From assembly GCF_016765675.1 (NCBI RefSeq), contig NZ_JAESWB010000005.1, forward strand, positions 186,001 through 250,000: DNA of 64,000 nt, written 5' to 3'. Below, one piece after another: positions 26,168-35,823 of the stretch; positions within the stretch are counted from its first letter, which is position 1, and each line of letters starts with the position of its first letter. A program made the position numbers and the translations under genes. The stretch comes from Neobacillus paridis (lineage in GTDB: Bacteria > Bacillota > Bacilli > Bacillales > Cytobacillaceae). The notes under the pieces are model-generated. The model had not been told where the DNA came from. It did not search any database and worked only from the letters and a program-made list of their open reading frames with translations.

Positions 26168-26807
26168 ATGAATAAAATAAAGAAATATATCAGCCAGTTC
26201 AATCCCATCGTTTGGGTTTTATTAATAGGTACCGTTCTAACAAGGGCATCTTCCTTTATGACGCTTCCTTTTTTATCTATTTACCTATATCGGCATCTGG
26301 ATCTTTCACCGCTTATCATTGGTTTTACGGTTGGGATAAGCCCATTAATGGGAACTGTCGGCGGATTTATCGGGGGGCATTTGTCGGATCGGTTCGGCCG
26401 TAAACCTATCATGCTGACAGCCTTATTTACTCTAGCATTAGTGTACTATGGCTTTACCATTGCCAATGGTGGCAGGGTTAATTGGATTTAGCTTTATTAA
26501 TGGCTGGATGACGGCAATCCTGGCAATGGGGCTATTAACGATTGGGGAAATCCTAATCTTCCCGGCTAATAGCATGATGGTCGACAATTTAGCCCCGGAA
26601 CATCTGCGTGGCACATATTTTGGTGCCAGTCAGTTTAGGAAAATTGGTAACTTCCTTGGTCCGATTATTGGCGGATATTTTTTAGGCCACATTTCTGGTC
26701 AATTCATGTTTTGGATTATTTCGATCGTCTCTCTTAGCAGTATTATTTTCTTCACGGCCGGACACAGAACGTTTCTTAAGACAACAACAATTGAGGCTGA
26801 ATCATGA
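26168..26807 (+). pseudogene. MFS transporter, internally deleted and frameshifted
   Basis: The first frame (26168-26491) encodes MFS helices 1-3, including the loop GGHLSDRFGRKP. A second frame (from about 26448 to 26807) encodes only C-terminal-half helices (LTIGEILIFPANSMMVDNLAPEHLRGTYFGA to the end). The ~200 residues between them, helices 4-9 of a normal ~400-residue MFS protein, are missing. The junction coincides with the perfect palindrome ACCATTGCCAATGGT at 26456-26470, which could have promoted slippage or deletion. The start has GGGTGGGG upstream and so was once expressed. Not functional as a transporter. Confidence 0.85.
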
Positions 26808-26984
26808 TAGATCTTTTTTAAAAATCGATGTGTCAGTTAATTTAAGTAACATGCAGGTCTCCTCTTCTGGATTCATGGTGATTTTTCGTTATCGGTTTTA
26901 TTTTTTGGACGAAAAAAAGCAATTCAGATTTAGTGTACCTCAACAGAAATAGTTAAAAACCGTGTCATTTTCTGAAATTTAGGT

Positions 26985-26990
26985 TATAAT
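26985..26990 (+). promoter_or_regulatory. -10 box for the antitoxin RNA
   Basis: A perfect TATAAT precedes the predicted plus-strand antisense RNA by ~7 bases. The -35 (TGTCAT at 26963-26968, 16 bp away) is weak. Confidence 0.5.
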
Positions 26991-26996
26991 ATATAT

Positions 26997-27132
26997 GAGA
27001 AATTCACAAATTAAAAAAGACCGAACATGCTGCTACATGTCCGGTCCAGCAATAGACGGTTCCCTTTTAGGGGGTCGGCTAAAAGGCAGAATGATCCACC
27101 TGAGCCGCTAACTCAAGGGTGGATTATTTTTT
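26997..27132 (+). ncRNA. Predicted antitoxin antisense RNA of a type I toxin-antitoxin locus
   Basis: An RNA of about 135 nt would run from the TATAAT-driven start to the terminator ATCCACC...GGTGGAT plus TTATTTTTT (27094-27132). It would be complementary to the whole 3' untranslated part and the last codons of the toxin mRNA, like RatA, SR4 or SR5 of Bacillus subtilis. The nearly conserved blocks ATAGACGGT, CCCTTTTAG and GATCCACCTGAGCCGCTAAC recur in the decayed copy near 37472-37546. The start position is inferred from the -10 box. Confidence 0.65.
27019..27046 (-). terminator. Terminator of the toxin mRNA
   Basis: Arms GACCGAACATG (27019-27029) and CATGTCCGGTC (27036-27046) are followed by T6 on the minus strand. 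Confidence 0.75.
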
Positions 27133-27207
27133 ATGGTTAAACGACAGTATGGTAACGATTAAACTTGCAAAACCAATCGCAAACATTAATGATTCAAAAA
27201 CCGTCAT
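27124..27207 (-). CDS. Holin-like type I toxin peptide (27 aa)
   Basis: The peptide MTVFESLMFAIGFASLIVTI continues LSFNHKK. It has a short polar N-terminus, one membrane helix and a basic tail, as in the putative holin-like toxins (Hol_Tox, BsrG/TxpA group). AAAGGGGGTGAT precedes the ATG at good spacing. The 5' leader segment CCACCCTTGA (27245-27254) is the exact inverse of TCAAGGGTGG (27113-27122) in the 3' part. Such 5'-3' pairing keeps these toxin mRNAs inactive until processed. Membrane depolarisation or pore formation is the family role. Confidence 0.8.
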   Translation of the reverse strand: MTVFESLMFAIGFASLIVTILSFNHKK

Positions 27208-27329
27208 ACAGCATCACCCCCTTTCTACTTTGGGAGTGTGCCGACCACCCTTGAAAAATCCTATTCTATTGCCTATTTATTTTAACATACCTGTTAACTA
27301 TTTGGAACATACGTTTCTATTTTTAATAT

Positions 27330-27799
27330 GAAATTTATTTCTCCACTTAAGTTCTTGTTGATTTTTTAGTTTACATAATATTATTGCAGTAAATACTATT
27401 TTGCTTATTCCTTATATTGAGTAACTGTCCAAGACCATTTTCACATGTGCTCCGTTGTCCCTTCATCGCTTCAAGCGAAGGGATGCTCACGTACCCCGAA
27501 GTCCCTTAACAACTGATCAGCACCACCTGTCTCCTAATATTAATCCAGTTGAAAATACATCGCAAACGCACTGATCATTTTCAAACACATCTCAATAATA
27601 GATTAATTTCATAAAAAATTGATATTGTTCAGATTGATTGTCTTGTCATAAAATATAACACAAGAAAAATAATTCAAAAAAGTCTAATATTTTACTTTAA
27701 CTGATTGGAAAACCCATAAAAGTCACCCATTTTCCGAGTGTGATTAATTGGGTTTGAATTATTATTCTGCCAACACCAGCATTAAGAAAGGGTGAGAAG
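27330..27799. other. Leader region of gltB
   Basis: This is 470 bases of AT-rich sequence upstream of the glutamate synthase gene. A hairpin with arms TCCCTT/AAGGGA around CGCTT/AAGCG sits near 27456-27482. A possible -10 (TATAAC, 27655-27660) is visible without a convincing -35. No gene, T-box or riboswitch signature was recognised. Confidence 0.4.
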
Positions 27800-30700
27800 A
27801 TGCAATACTGTCAACAACCTACTAAACAAGGATTATATGATTCTAAATATGAACATGATGCCTGTGGAATTGGATTTATTGCCGAATTAAACCGCGGCCC
27901 TTCCCATCACACGGTGAAGCAAGGCATATCGATGCTTCGCAGATTAGAACACCGCGGAGCGCAAGCCGGTGATTCGCAAACAGGTGATGGTGCTGGAATC
28001 TTGACTCAGCTGCCTCATCTGTTTTTTAAGAAAGTTTGCCCACAATTGAAGATGAAAGGTCAAGGAAGCTATGGTGTCGGTATGGTGTTTCTGCCCCATG
28101 ATGCCGAATTAAGAAGACAATGTGAGGAAGCATTTCAAGCCGTCATCAAGGAAGAAGGACAGCAGCTGCTCGGTTGGAGAACCGTCCCTGTTGACGATTC
28201 AACGATCGGAGAAAATGCCAAAAACAGCCAGCCCTTTATTCGCCAACTTTTTATTGGCAAAGCCAATTACTTAACTGATGAAGAAGAATTCGAAAGAACG
28301 CTTTATGTCATTCGTAAACGGACAGAAAAAAGGATTCTACAAGGGCAGCTTGCCGGGAATGAAACATTTTATGTGGCCAGTCTTTCAGCAAGAACGATTG
28401 TCTATAAAGGAATGTTAACTCCTGAACAATTGGAGCAGTACTATCTTGATTTACAAGATGAAGCGTTTGAATCGGCCTTTGCCCTTATTCATTCTCGTTA
28501 TAGTACCAATACATTTCCTAGTTGGGAAAGGGCTCACCCAAACAGAATGTTAGTTCATAATGGTGAGATCAATACGCTCAATGGCAACATAAATTGGATG
28601 AAAGCCCGGGAAAAAATAATGGAATCGCCTATCTGGGGTGATAAGATAAAGGATCTGCTCCCGATCATTGACGTAAATGGCAGTGACTCCTCTTCATTCG
28701 ATAACTGTTTAGAATTTTTCGTCCGCTCTGGAAGATCATTGCCGCATGTAGCGATGATGATGGTGCCAGAACCCTGGGAGAAAGATATCTCAATGGATGA
28801 CTCCTTAAAAGCTTTTTATGAATTTCATAGCCAATTAATCGAGCCATGGGATGGCCCCGCAGCCTTTGCCTTTACAGATGGAGAACTGATCGGAGCGATG
28901 CAAGACCGCAATGGACTCCGCCCAGCCCGCTACTATGTGACTGTAGACAACACCATTATTTTTGCATCGGAAGCAGGTGTTATTGACCTTGAGCCCGATC
29001 AAATTCTTGAAAAAGGAAGATTGAGTCCGGGAAAAATACTTGTGGTCGATGTGAAAAATGGACGAATCATTCAAGATCAAGAGGTGAAGGAAAAAGTAGC
29101 AAACGAGCTTCCTTATCGGCAATGGCTGGAGGCAAGCCGGCTTCACCTATATCCTTCAACGGTTCAGGACGAAGAGCCAATAGATAGCAACCTCCCCATT
29201 GCCAAATATCAGCAGGCATTTGGCTATACGGTGGAGGAATTAAAGAAAGTCATTGGTGCCATGGCTGTTGAGGCAAAAGAACCGATTAATTCCATGGGGA
29301 ATGACATGCCACTAGCGGTTCTATCGAATCACTCACAGTTATTGTACAACTATTTTAGACAACTGTTTGCCCAAGTAACAAATCCGCCAATTGATGCGAT
29401 ACGAGAACAATTTGTTACGTCCACCGTTACTTTTCTTGGAGCTGAAGGGAATCTCCTCCATCCAACTGAAGACAACTGCAGACGGATCCGCTTAGACACG
29501 CCGATTCTGTCAGACCGCGAACTTGCGCTGCTAAAAAATCAAGAGAAAAGCGGTTTTAAAGGAAAAGAATTTCCGATCATTTTTCAAGCTCAACAGGAAA
29601 ATACTTTAGAAACAACCTTACAGGCTCTTTTTGAAAGCGTAGATAAGGCTATCTTGGAAGGAGTTTCCCTCATTATATTGTCGGATAAATATTTGAATCA
29701 AGAATTAGCGGCGATACCTGCCTTGCTGGCTGTCAGTGGGCTTCATCACCACTTAGTCCGAATGGGAACAAGGACAAAAGTCAGTCTGATTATGGAAACT
29801 GGCGAGGCCCGGGATGTTCATCAATTGGCCATGCTAATTGGCTATGGTGCGGATGCCATTAACCCTTATCTTGCCATCGCCAGTATCCGCGATATGATAA
29901 AGAACGGGGAACTTGACGAAACGATCCCGATTGAAAAAGCGGTTCAAAACTATATCAAAGCGGCAACAGACGGAATCGTCAAAATCATGTCCAAAATGGG
30001 CATCTCTACGATTCAAAGTTACCGTGGCGCACAGATTTTTGAAGCGATCGGAATATCTCGTGAAGTGATCGATCACTATTTTACTGGAACAACATCCAGC
30101 ATTGGCGGCATTAGCCTGGAAGTCATGGCAAAAGAAGTCCTTATGCGCCATCAATTAGCCTTCCATCATGAGGAACCATCACTGAATCCAGGTAGTGATT
30201 TTCAATACCGGAAAAATGGAGAGCTCCATGCCTTCTACCCTACTGCTATCCATACGCTGAAAAATGCCTGTCGGAAAAATGATTATCAACTGTATAAAAA
30301 ATATAAAGAATTAATTCACGAGGAACAGTTTATTTTTATTCGTGATTTGCTTACCTTTAAAGACAGCACACCGATTCCGATTGACGAAGTGGAACCGATT
30401 GAATCGATTGTCCGCCGCTTTAAAACAGGTGCGATGTCTTATGGATCGCTGAGTCAAGAAGCTCATGAAACATTGGCAATTGCCATGAACCGGCTTGGCG
30501 GAAAAAGTAACAGCGGCGAAGGCGGCGAGCATCCTGACCGCTATATTCCCGATGCAAACGGGGATTCCCGCCGCAGTGCGATTAAACAAGTGGCGTCTGG
30601 CCGGTTTGGGGTCACTAGTCATTACTTGGTCAACGCTGATGAAATCCAAATCAAAATGGCTCAAGGGGCAAAACCGGGTGAAGGCGGCCAGCTTCCAGGA

Positions 30701-32296
30701 GATAAAGTATATCCGTGGATTGCGGAAGTGCGCGGTTCTACCCCTGGAGTCGGGTTAATCTCACCGCCGCCGCACCATGATATTTATTCCATCGAAGACT
30801 TAGCACAGCTGATACATGATTTAAAAAACGCTAATCCAAAGGCAAGAATTAGTGTAAAGCTGGTTGCAAAAGCCGGTGTTGGAACGATTGCTGCTGGTGT
30901 AGCCAAAGGATTAGCTGATGTCATTTTAATCAGCGGCGCTGACGGCGGAACCGGAGCAGCACCAAGATCAAGCATTAAACATGCCGGAATTCCATGGGAG
31001 ATTGGACTCGCAGAAGCCCACCAAACCCTCGTCTTAAACGGCCTGCGTGATCGTGTGGTCCTGGAGGCGGATGGAAAAATGATGTCGGGGCGCGATATCG
31101 TTATGGCGGCATTGTTAGGCGCTGAAGAATTTGGTTTTGCCACTTCGGCCTTAGTTGTATTAGGCTGTGTCCTTGTCCGTCAATGCCATTTGAACACATG
31201 TCCTGTTGGAATTGCGACACAAGATCCGGAATTACGGAAAAAATTCCTTGGAAAACCTGAACATGTTGAAACATTCATGAGATTTATCGCACAGGATGTC
31301 CGTGAAATTATGGCCCAATTAGGCTTTCGAACGATGAATGAAATGGTCGGCCGGGCCGATTTATTACGTCCAAACAGCCAGCTGAAAACACATTGGAAAG
31401 CAAAATATATTGATTTATCAAATATCCTTTATCATCCTTCATCTGCAAATGGTCAGTTGTATCAACAGAAACAGCAACAACAGCATCGACTTGAACAATC
31501 ACTTGACTATAACGAACTGTTAATGACATGTGAACCAGCACTGCAGAGGAGACAAAAAGTAAAGGCTCATTTCCTGATTCAAAACATAAACAGAACAGTT
31601 GGTACTCTATTAGGCAATAAACTTTCGACCCGTTATGGCCGGAAAGGCTTACCAGAGGACATGATTGAACTTACCTTTAAAGGTTCTGCGGGACAAAGTT
31701 TTGGAGCCTTCATTCCACAGGGAATAACGTTAACTCTTGAAGGTGACGCCAATGATTACATTGGCAAAGGCTTATCGGGCGGAAAAATCATCGTTTACCC
31801 ATATAAAAACTCGATTTTTATCCCAGAGGAAAATACCATCATCGGCAATACCGCTTTTTACGGGGCAACATCAGGTGAAGCCTATATTTGCGGGCTCGCC
31901 GGTGAACGTTTCGCGGTAAGAAACAGTGGTATGAAGGCTGTCGTGGAAGGGATTGGAGATCATGGCCTGGAGTATATGACGGGAGGTGTCGTAGCCGTCC
32001 TTGGCCCTGTCGGAAAAAACTTTGCAGCTGGAATGTCCGGCGGTATTGCTTATGTTCTAGCCGAAGACACAAATACCTTCCACCAGCAGTGTAATCACAC
32101 GCTAGTCGATCTCGACCCGTTGGAAGAAGAGGACCAACAGCAGCTTCACCAACTGTTAAGCAAGCATTTTTACAACACAGGAAGTTCACGGGCATCCTAT
32201 ATCCTCACCCATTGGAAAGAACATATAACGAAATGGATAAAAGTCATTCCTAAAGAATATAAGAAAGTTTTACAGCTGCAAGAAGAAGCACGTTAA
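27800..32296 (+). CDS. gltB: Glutamate synthase large subunit (GOGAT alpha)
   Basis: This 1498-residue protein has all four GOGAT domains: an N-terminal type II glutaminase after a 21-residue propeptide (catalytic Cys22 in DACGIGF), a central domain (~460-760), an FMN/synthase domain (~810-1170, with SGEGGEHPDRY and AKPGEGGQLPGDKV) and the C-terminal GXGXG helix domain (~1240-1440). The 3Fe-4S ligands CVLVRQCHLNTC (C-x5-C-x4-C) are intact. It converts glutamine and 2-oxoglutarate to two glutamates. In Bacillus the NADPH-oxidising small subunit normally lies directly downstream; here asparagine synthetase follows instead. The electron donor must therefore be encoded elsewhere or be ferredoxin. 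RBS AAAGGGTGAG. Confidence 0.95.
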   Translation: MQYCQQPTKQGLYDSKYEHDACGIGFIAELNRGPSHHTVKQGISMLRRLEHRGAQAGDSQTGDGAGILTQLPHLFFKKVCPQLKMKGQGSYGVGMVFLPHDAELRRQCEEAFQAVIKEEGQQLLGWRTVPVDDSTIGENAKNSQPFIRQLFIGKANYLTDEEEFERTLYVIRKRTEKRILQGQLAGNETFYVASLSARTIVYKGMLTPEQLEQYYLDLQDEAFESAFALIHSRYSTNTFPSWERAHPNRMLVHNGEINTLNGNINWMKAREKIMESPIWGDKIKDLLPIIDVNGSDSSSFDNCLEFFVRSGRSLPHVAMMMVPEPWEKDISMDDSLKAFYEFHSQLIEPWDGPAAFAFTDGELIGAMQDRNGLRPARYYVTVDNTIIFASEAGVIDLEPDQILEKGRLSPGKILVVDVKNGRIIQDQEVKEKVANELPYRQWLEASRLHLYPSTVQDEEPIDSNLPIAKYQQAFGYTVEELKKVIGAMAVEAKEPINSMGNDMPLAVLSNHSQLLYNYFRQLFAQVTNPPIDAIREQFVTSTVTFLGAEGNLLHPTEDNCRRIRLDTPILSDRELALLKNQEKSGFKGKEFPIIFQAQQENTLETTLQALFESVDKAILEGVSLIILSDKYLNQELAAIPALLAVSGLHHHLVRMGTRTKVSLIMETGEARDVHQLAMLIGYGADAINPYLAIASIRDMIKNGELDETIPIEKAVQNYIKAATDGIVKIMSKMGISTIQSYRGAQIFEAIGISREVIDHYFTGTTSSIGGISLEVMAKEVLMRHQLAFHHEEPSLNPGSDFQYRKNGELHAFYPTAIHTLKNACRKNDYQLYKKYKELIHEEQFIFIRDLLTFKDSTPIPIDEVEPIESIVRRFKTGAMSYGSLSQEAHETLAIAMNRLGGKSNSGEGGEHPDRYIPDANGDSRRSAIKQVASGRFGVTSHYLVNADEIQIKMAQGAKPGEGGQLPGDKVYPWIAEVRGSTPGVGLISPPPHHDIYSIEDLAQLIHDLKNANPKARISVKLVAKAGVGTIAAGVAKGLADVILISGADGGTGAAPRSSIKHAGIPWEIGLAEAHQTLVLNGLRDRVVLEADGKMMSGRDIVMAALLGAEEFGFATSALVVLGCVLVRQCHLNTCPVGIATQDPELRKKFLGKPEHVETFMRFIAQDVREIMAQLGFRTMNEMVGRADLLRPNSQLKTHWKAKYIDLSNILYHPSSANGQLYQQKQQQQHRLEQSLDYNELLMTCEPALQRRQKVKAHFLIQNINRTVGTLLGNKLSTRYGRKGLPEDMIELTFKGSAGQSFGAFIPQGITLTLEGDANDYIGKGLSGGKIIVYPYKNSIFIPEENTIIGNTAFYGATSGEAYICGLAGERFAVRNSGMKAVVEGIGDHGLEYMTGGVVAVLGPVGKNFAAGMSGGIAYVLAEDTNTFHQQCNHTLVDLDPLEEEDQQQLHQLLSKHFYNTGSSRASYILTHWKEHITKWIKVIPKEYKKVLQLQEEAR

Positions 32297-32480
32297 GGAT
32301 TGCGCTATTAATGAGAACATTTCTTATTGTATAGGGTTTTATCAGAACTACTGTTCATTCTTGCGAAAGAGCCCAACATTTTATAATATCCCCTGGAGAA
32401 AGGCACTGATGGACAGTTTTTGTTGATATTTTAATATTGTATAAGATTATAAAAAAACGCTAGCGAAAGAGTGATGACAA

Positions 32481-34334
32481 ATGTGTGGAATGACAGGATG
32501 GGTTGATTGGCAACAAGATGTAAAACAACAAGGTTTCACCGTTCAAAAGATGGCAGAGACATTATCGAAGCGTGGTCCTGATGCTTCCAATGTCTTTTGT
32601 GATCATCACGCTGCACTAGGTCATACAAGACTCATTGTTATCGATCCAGCCGGCGGCGCTCAACCGATGACAAAGAAATCGATATCAGGGCAAGCATATA
32701 CCATTGTCTACAATGGCGAGCTCTATAATACAGAAGACCTTCGGAAGGAATTAGCTTGCAGAGGTTATTCCTTTCACTCTCATTCCGATACAGAGGTGCT
32801 GCTCACAGCCTATATCGAATGGGGAGAAAACTGTGTAGAGCGATTAAATGGGATATTTGCCTTTGCGATTTGGGACCATCAACAGGAAAAGCTTTTTATG
32901 GCAAGAGATCGATTAGGTGTCAAACCATTATTTTATAAACATCTCCATCATACACTCCTGTTTGGATCCGAGCTTAAAGCGATTTTGGCGCATCCAGATG
33001 TGAGAGCTGAGGTCGATCGGGAAGGATTGCAAGAATTATTTGGCTTAGGACCTTCCCGAACCCCTGGCCATGGGGTTTTTAGAGGAATCGATGAGCTGCG
33101 GCCTGCTCATCTCCTCATTTTTAATCGAAACGGACTTACGATCAAACGCTATTGGAATGTGGAAAGCCGCGAACATCACGATTCATTAACTGAAACGGTA
33201 GAAAATGTAAGATTCCTGGTAAAAGATGCAGTTGAAAGGCAGTTAGTGGCAGATGTTCCCGTTTGTACGTTTTTATCTGGTGGACTTGATTCAAGTGCCA
33301 TCAGTGCAATTGCTTCTCAGTTTTTCAAAAAAGAAGACAGAGGGACGCTCCACACGTTTTCCATTGATTATGAAAACAACAGTGAATATTTTCAATCAAG
33401 TATGTTCCAGCATGATGAAGATCGGCCATGGATTGATAAAATGGTCCACTATTTAGGAGTTGTTCATCATCCCACGTTGATTACCCAAGAGATGCTCGCC
33501 AAAAGATTAGAAGATGCGGTAATAGCAAGAGATTTGCCTGGCATGGCTGACATTGACTCCTCCCTCCTCTGGTTTTCTGAAGAAATCAAACATGATTTCA
33601 CGGTTGCGTTGTCAGGTGAATGTGCTGATGAAATCTTTGGTGGCTATCCTTGGTTTTATAAAAAAGAATTGTTGCATGAGGATCATTTTCCTTGGATGAA
33701 ATCGGAACAGGAACGACACGAGCTTCTTTTGCCACATTGGCAGCAAAGGCTCAATTTAATGGATTATGTGAAAGGTAGATACAGAGAAACATTAAAGGAG
33801 GTTCCACGATTAGATAGGGAACATTCGATCGAAGGTCGTCGCCGGGAGTTATTTTATTTGAATATCGTTTGGTTCATGGCGACATTACTAGAGCGAAAGG
33901 ATCGGATGAGTATGGCCGCCAGTTTGGAGGTACGTGTTCCGTTTGCGGACCATCGACTGATTGAATACGTATGGAACATACCATGGGAAATGAAAATGCT
34001 CAATGGCCGGGAAAAAGGGATTTTGAGAAAAGCGTTAGAAGGCTTCCTCCCCGATGACATTCTTTATCGTAAAAAAAATCCTTATCCAAAAACCCACAAT
34101 CCAAAATATTTAAATCTCGTTAAAAAGATGCTATCCAAGATAATCGACAATAACACAGCCCCTCTGCTCGAACTCGTATCCAAACAAAAGGTAAAAGAAA
34201 TTATTGAATCAAACGGGTCCTCGTTTAAAGTCCCCTGGTTCGGTCAGCTGATGACAGGTCCGCAGCTGATTGCCCATTTGGCCCAAATAAATATGTGGCT
34301 TGAACGGTATCACGTCAACATTCTTGATCAATGA
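32481..34334 (+). CDS. asnO: Asparagine synthetase, glutamine-hydrolysing (AsnO/AsnB class)
   Basis: This 617-residue class II asparagine synthetase begins MCGMTGW, with Cys2 as the glutaminase nucleophile after Met removal. It has RGPDAS, NGELYN and SDTEVLL in the N-terminal glutaminase domain (2-210) and the ATP-pyrophosphatase loop FLSGGLDSSAIS in the synthetase domain. Similarity is closest to the Bacillus AsnO/YisO type. GAAAGAGTGATG precedes the ATG. It lies 184 bases after gltB on the same strand, linking glutamate synthesis to glutamine-dependent amidation of aspartate. Confidence 0.9.
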   Translation: MCGMTGWVDWQQDVKQQGFTVQKMAETLSKRGPDASNVFCDHHAALGHTRLIVIDPAGGAQPMTKKSISGQAYTIVYNGELYNTEDLRKELACRGYSFHSHSDTEVLLTAYIEWGENCVERLNGIFAFAIWDHQQEKLFMARDRLGVKPLFYKHLHHTLLFGSELKAILAHPDVRAEVDREGLQELFGLGPSRTPGHGVFRGIDELRPAHLLIFNRNGLTIKRYWNVESREHHDSLTETVENVRFLVKDAVERQLVADVPVCTFLSGGLDSSAISAIASQFFKKEDRGTLHTFSIDYENNSEYFQSSMFQHDEDRPWIDKMVHYLGVVHHPTLITQEMLAKRLEDAVIARDLPGMADIDSSLLWFSEEIKHDFTVALSGECADEIFGGYPWFYKKELLHEDHFPWMKSEQERHELLLPHWQQRLNLMDYVKGRYRETLKEVPRLDREHSIEGRRRELFYLNIVWFMATLLERKDRMSMAASLEVRVPFADHRLIEYVWNIPWEMKMLNGREKGILRKALEGFLPDDILYRKKNPYPKTHNPKYLNLVKKMLSKIIDNNTAPLLELVSKQKVKEIIESNGSSFKVPWFGQLMTGPQLIAHLAQINMWLERYHVNILDQ

Positions 34335-34402
34335 GCTATGAATGTTGAGAAAATGATTTTTTCCTTCTTTCTCAATAACCACTTAAAAACTTGACCATAA
34401 AA

Positions 34403-34440
34403 ACCCCCTAAGCCTGAATTTCAACTCCACTTAGGGGTGT
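34403..34440 (+). terminator. Hairpin after asnO
   Basis: Arms ACCCCCTAAG and CTTAGGGGTGT flank an 18-base loop. The T-run after it is poor, so termination strength is uncertain. Confidence 0.5.
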
Positions 34441-34650
34441 TCACTTCAAAATTTATGTCTTTAATTGGTTGTTACATCATTGTAAGTTAAAGAACACCTG
34501 TCCGTCCATTAGTTCTTCGTAACGGAGCTGTGCTTTTTACAAAGGAGTTCTAAATCCGAAACTTTGGTTTTTTAGTTTTCAAAATTTAAACTCATTGTAA
34601 TATTTCTAATATTGAATCCCAGCTCAACTTACTAAAAAGTGTAAACAAAA
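34441..34650. other. Non-coding gap
   Basis: This AT-rich sequence lies between the asnO terminator and the racemase-gene terminator. I see no gene in it. Confidence 0.45.
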
Positions 34651-34687
34651 AGAGGGACAAAAAACTATGATATATTTTTGCCCCTCT
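34651..34687 (-). terminator. Terminator of the racemase/DUF1611 operon
   Basis: Arms AGAGGG-CAAAAA and TTTTTG-CCCTCT are followed by T5 on the minus strand, 24 bases beyond the racemase stop codon. Confidence 0.8.
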
Positions 34688-34710
34688 CTATTCCTTAATT
34701 TATTGTATTT

Positions 34711-35823
34711 CTAGGCGGGTGTCCTTGTTAGCGAGTTGTACCTTTTAGAGGTTTGGCGTGTGTATGTTTTATATACATATGGGGATGTCATGACAGAAAG
34801 TAAAGCACCATAATTGAGGAAAAAGGCAACTTCCTCGCCTGGTTTTAAATGGATTTGTTTTGTATTTAGGATGATATGATCGCTGCTCGATCCTATAATT
34901 TCAACCGGCAGCACAGGTGATAAGCCCGAGACTAATACATCCTGCCTCCCAACTCCAACAATGGCTCTTCTCATCAAACCATGGTCTTCAAACGATATTC
35001 TTTCCCCAAAAGCATTTCTTCCCCTAATACCAGATGGAACAGATGGTTTGAGTTTCGATTCAATGACTTCCGCAACGAAGTAAAAAGCATCAGGGTATAG
35101 TCCGGGAATGACTTTTCCTGAAACGGGATCTCGCCCCAAAAGAATCGACTCCCCAAGGCGAATGTTATTTACCGAACCGGCATCATGGGTATTCATCAGC
35201 CAAGTGTAATTTGCAGAGTTTCCGCCGGATACGATGGGAAGCTTTATTTGAAATTCCTTTTGAATTTCGTTGACAAGATTGGAGAACTCTTGCATTTTTT
35301 TCACTGTCGGCACAACTCCACCAAAGCAGGCAAAGTTCGTGCCGATCCCAGCCAGCTCAATCCCTGGCAGCCTTAAAACTTCACGAATAAAGGCAGGAGC
35401 ATCTTTCGGCAAAATCCCCTCTCTTAAGTCCCCCATTTCCACCATAATGATGATGGAGTGAATTTTATTCTGCCTTCTTGCTTCTGCTGAGAGAGCCCGA
35501 ATAATTTCAAGCTCTGTATTCATGCTGATGTCAGCAAACTCAACAACCTGCTGCACTTCACTCAGAGCAGGTGTCCGTAATAAAATTAACTTAGATTTTA
35601 AACCGGCCATTTTCATTTTTCTAATATTTTCAATCTTGGAATCAGCAAGACTGGTAATCCCTGCCTCCACTAACGTTCTTGCCACTTCCAGATTGGCACA
35701 GACCCCTTTAACAACCCCTGAAATCTGAATCCCTTTCTCGCCATATAATTTCTTTAACACCTTCGTGTTATGACGGATTTTTTCTAAGTTTATTTCAATT
35801 CTAGGCGTGATTTTACTGGTCAT
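34711..35823 (-). CDS. Alanine/ornithine racemase-family PLP enzyme
   Basis: This 370-residue fold-type III PLP protein has the lysine in SGVVKGVCAN (about residue 39), GTNFACFGG, and the phosphate-binding SGGNSANYTWL and NNIRLGESILLGRD regions. This is the alanine/ornithine racemase family (YhfX/OrR type), distinct from Alr by its different C-terminal domain. It probably racemises an amino acid such as ornithine, alanine or glutamate; the substrate is not readable. The start overlaps the DUF1611 stop by 4 bases (ATGA), so the proteins are co-translated. A terminator follows. Confidence 0.8.
   Translation of the reverse strand: MTSKITPRIEINLEKIRHNTKVLKKLYGEKGIQISGVVKGVCANLEVARTLVEAGITSLADSKIENIRKMKMAGLKSKLILLRTPALSEVQQVVEFADISMNTELEIIRALSAEARRQNKIHSIIIMVEMGDLREGILPKDAPAFIREVLRLPGIELAGIGTNFACFGGVVPTVKKMQEFSNLVNEIQKEFQIKLPIVSGGNSANYTWLMNTHDAGSVNNIRLGESILLGRDPVSGKVIPGLYPDAFYFVAEVIESKLKPSVPSGIRGRNAFGERISFEDHGLMRRAIVGVGRQDVLVSGLSPVLPVEIIGSSSDHIILNTKQIHLKPGEEVAFFLNYGALLSVMTSPYVYKTYTRQTSKRYNSLTRTPA

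Noticed and set aside
27420..27560. Possible riboswitch or T-box in front of gltB
   Set aside because: A hairpin is present, but no T-box sequence, anti-terminator pair or known aptamer core could be recognised.
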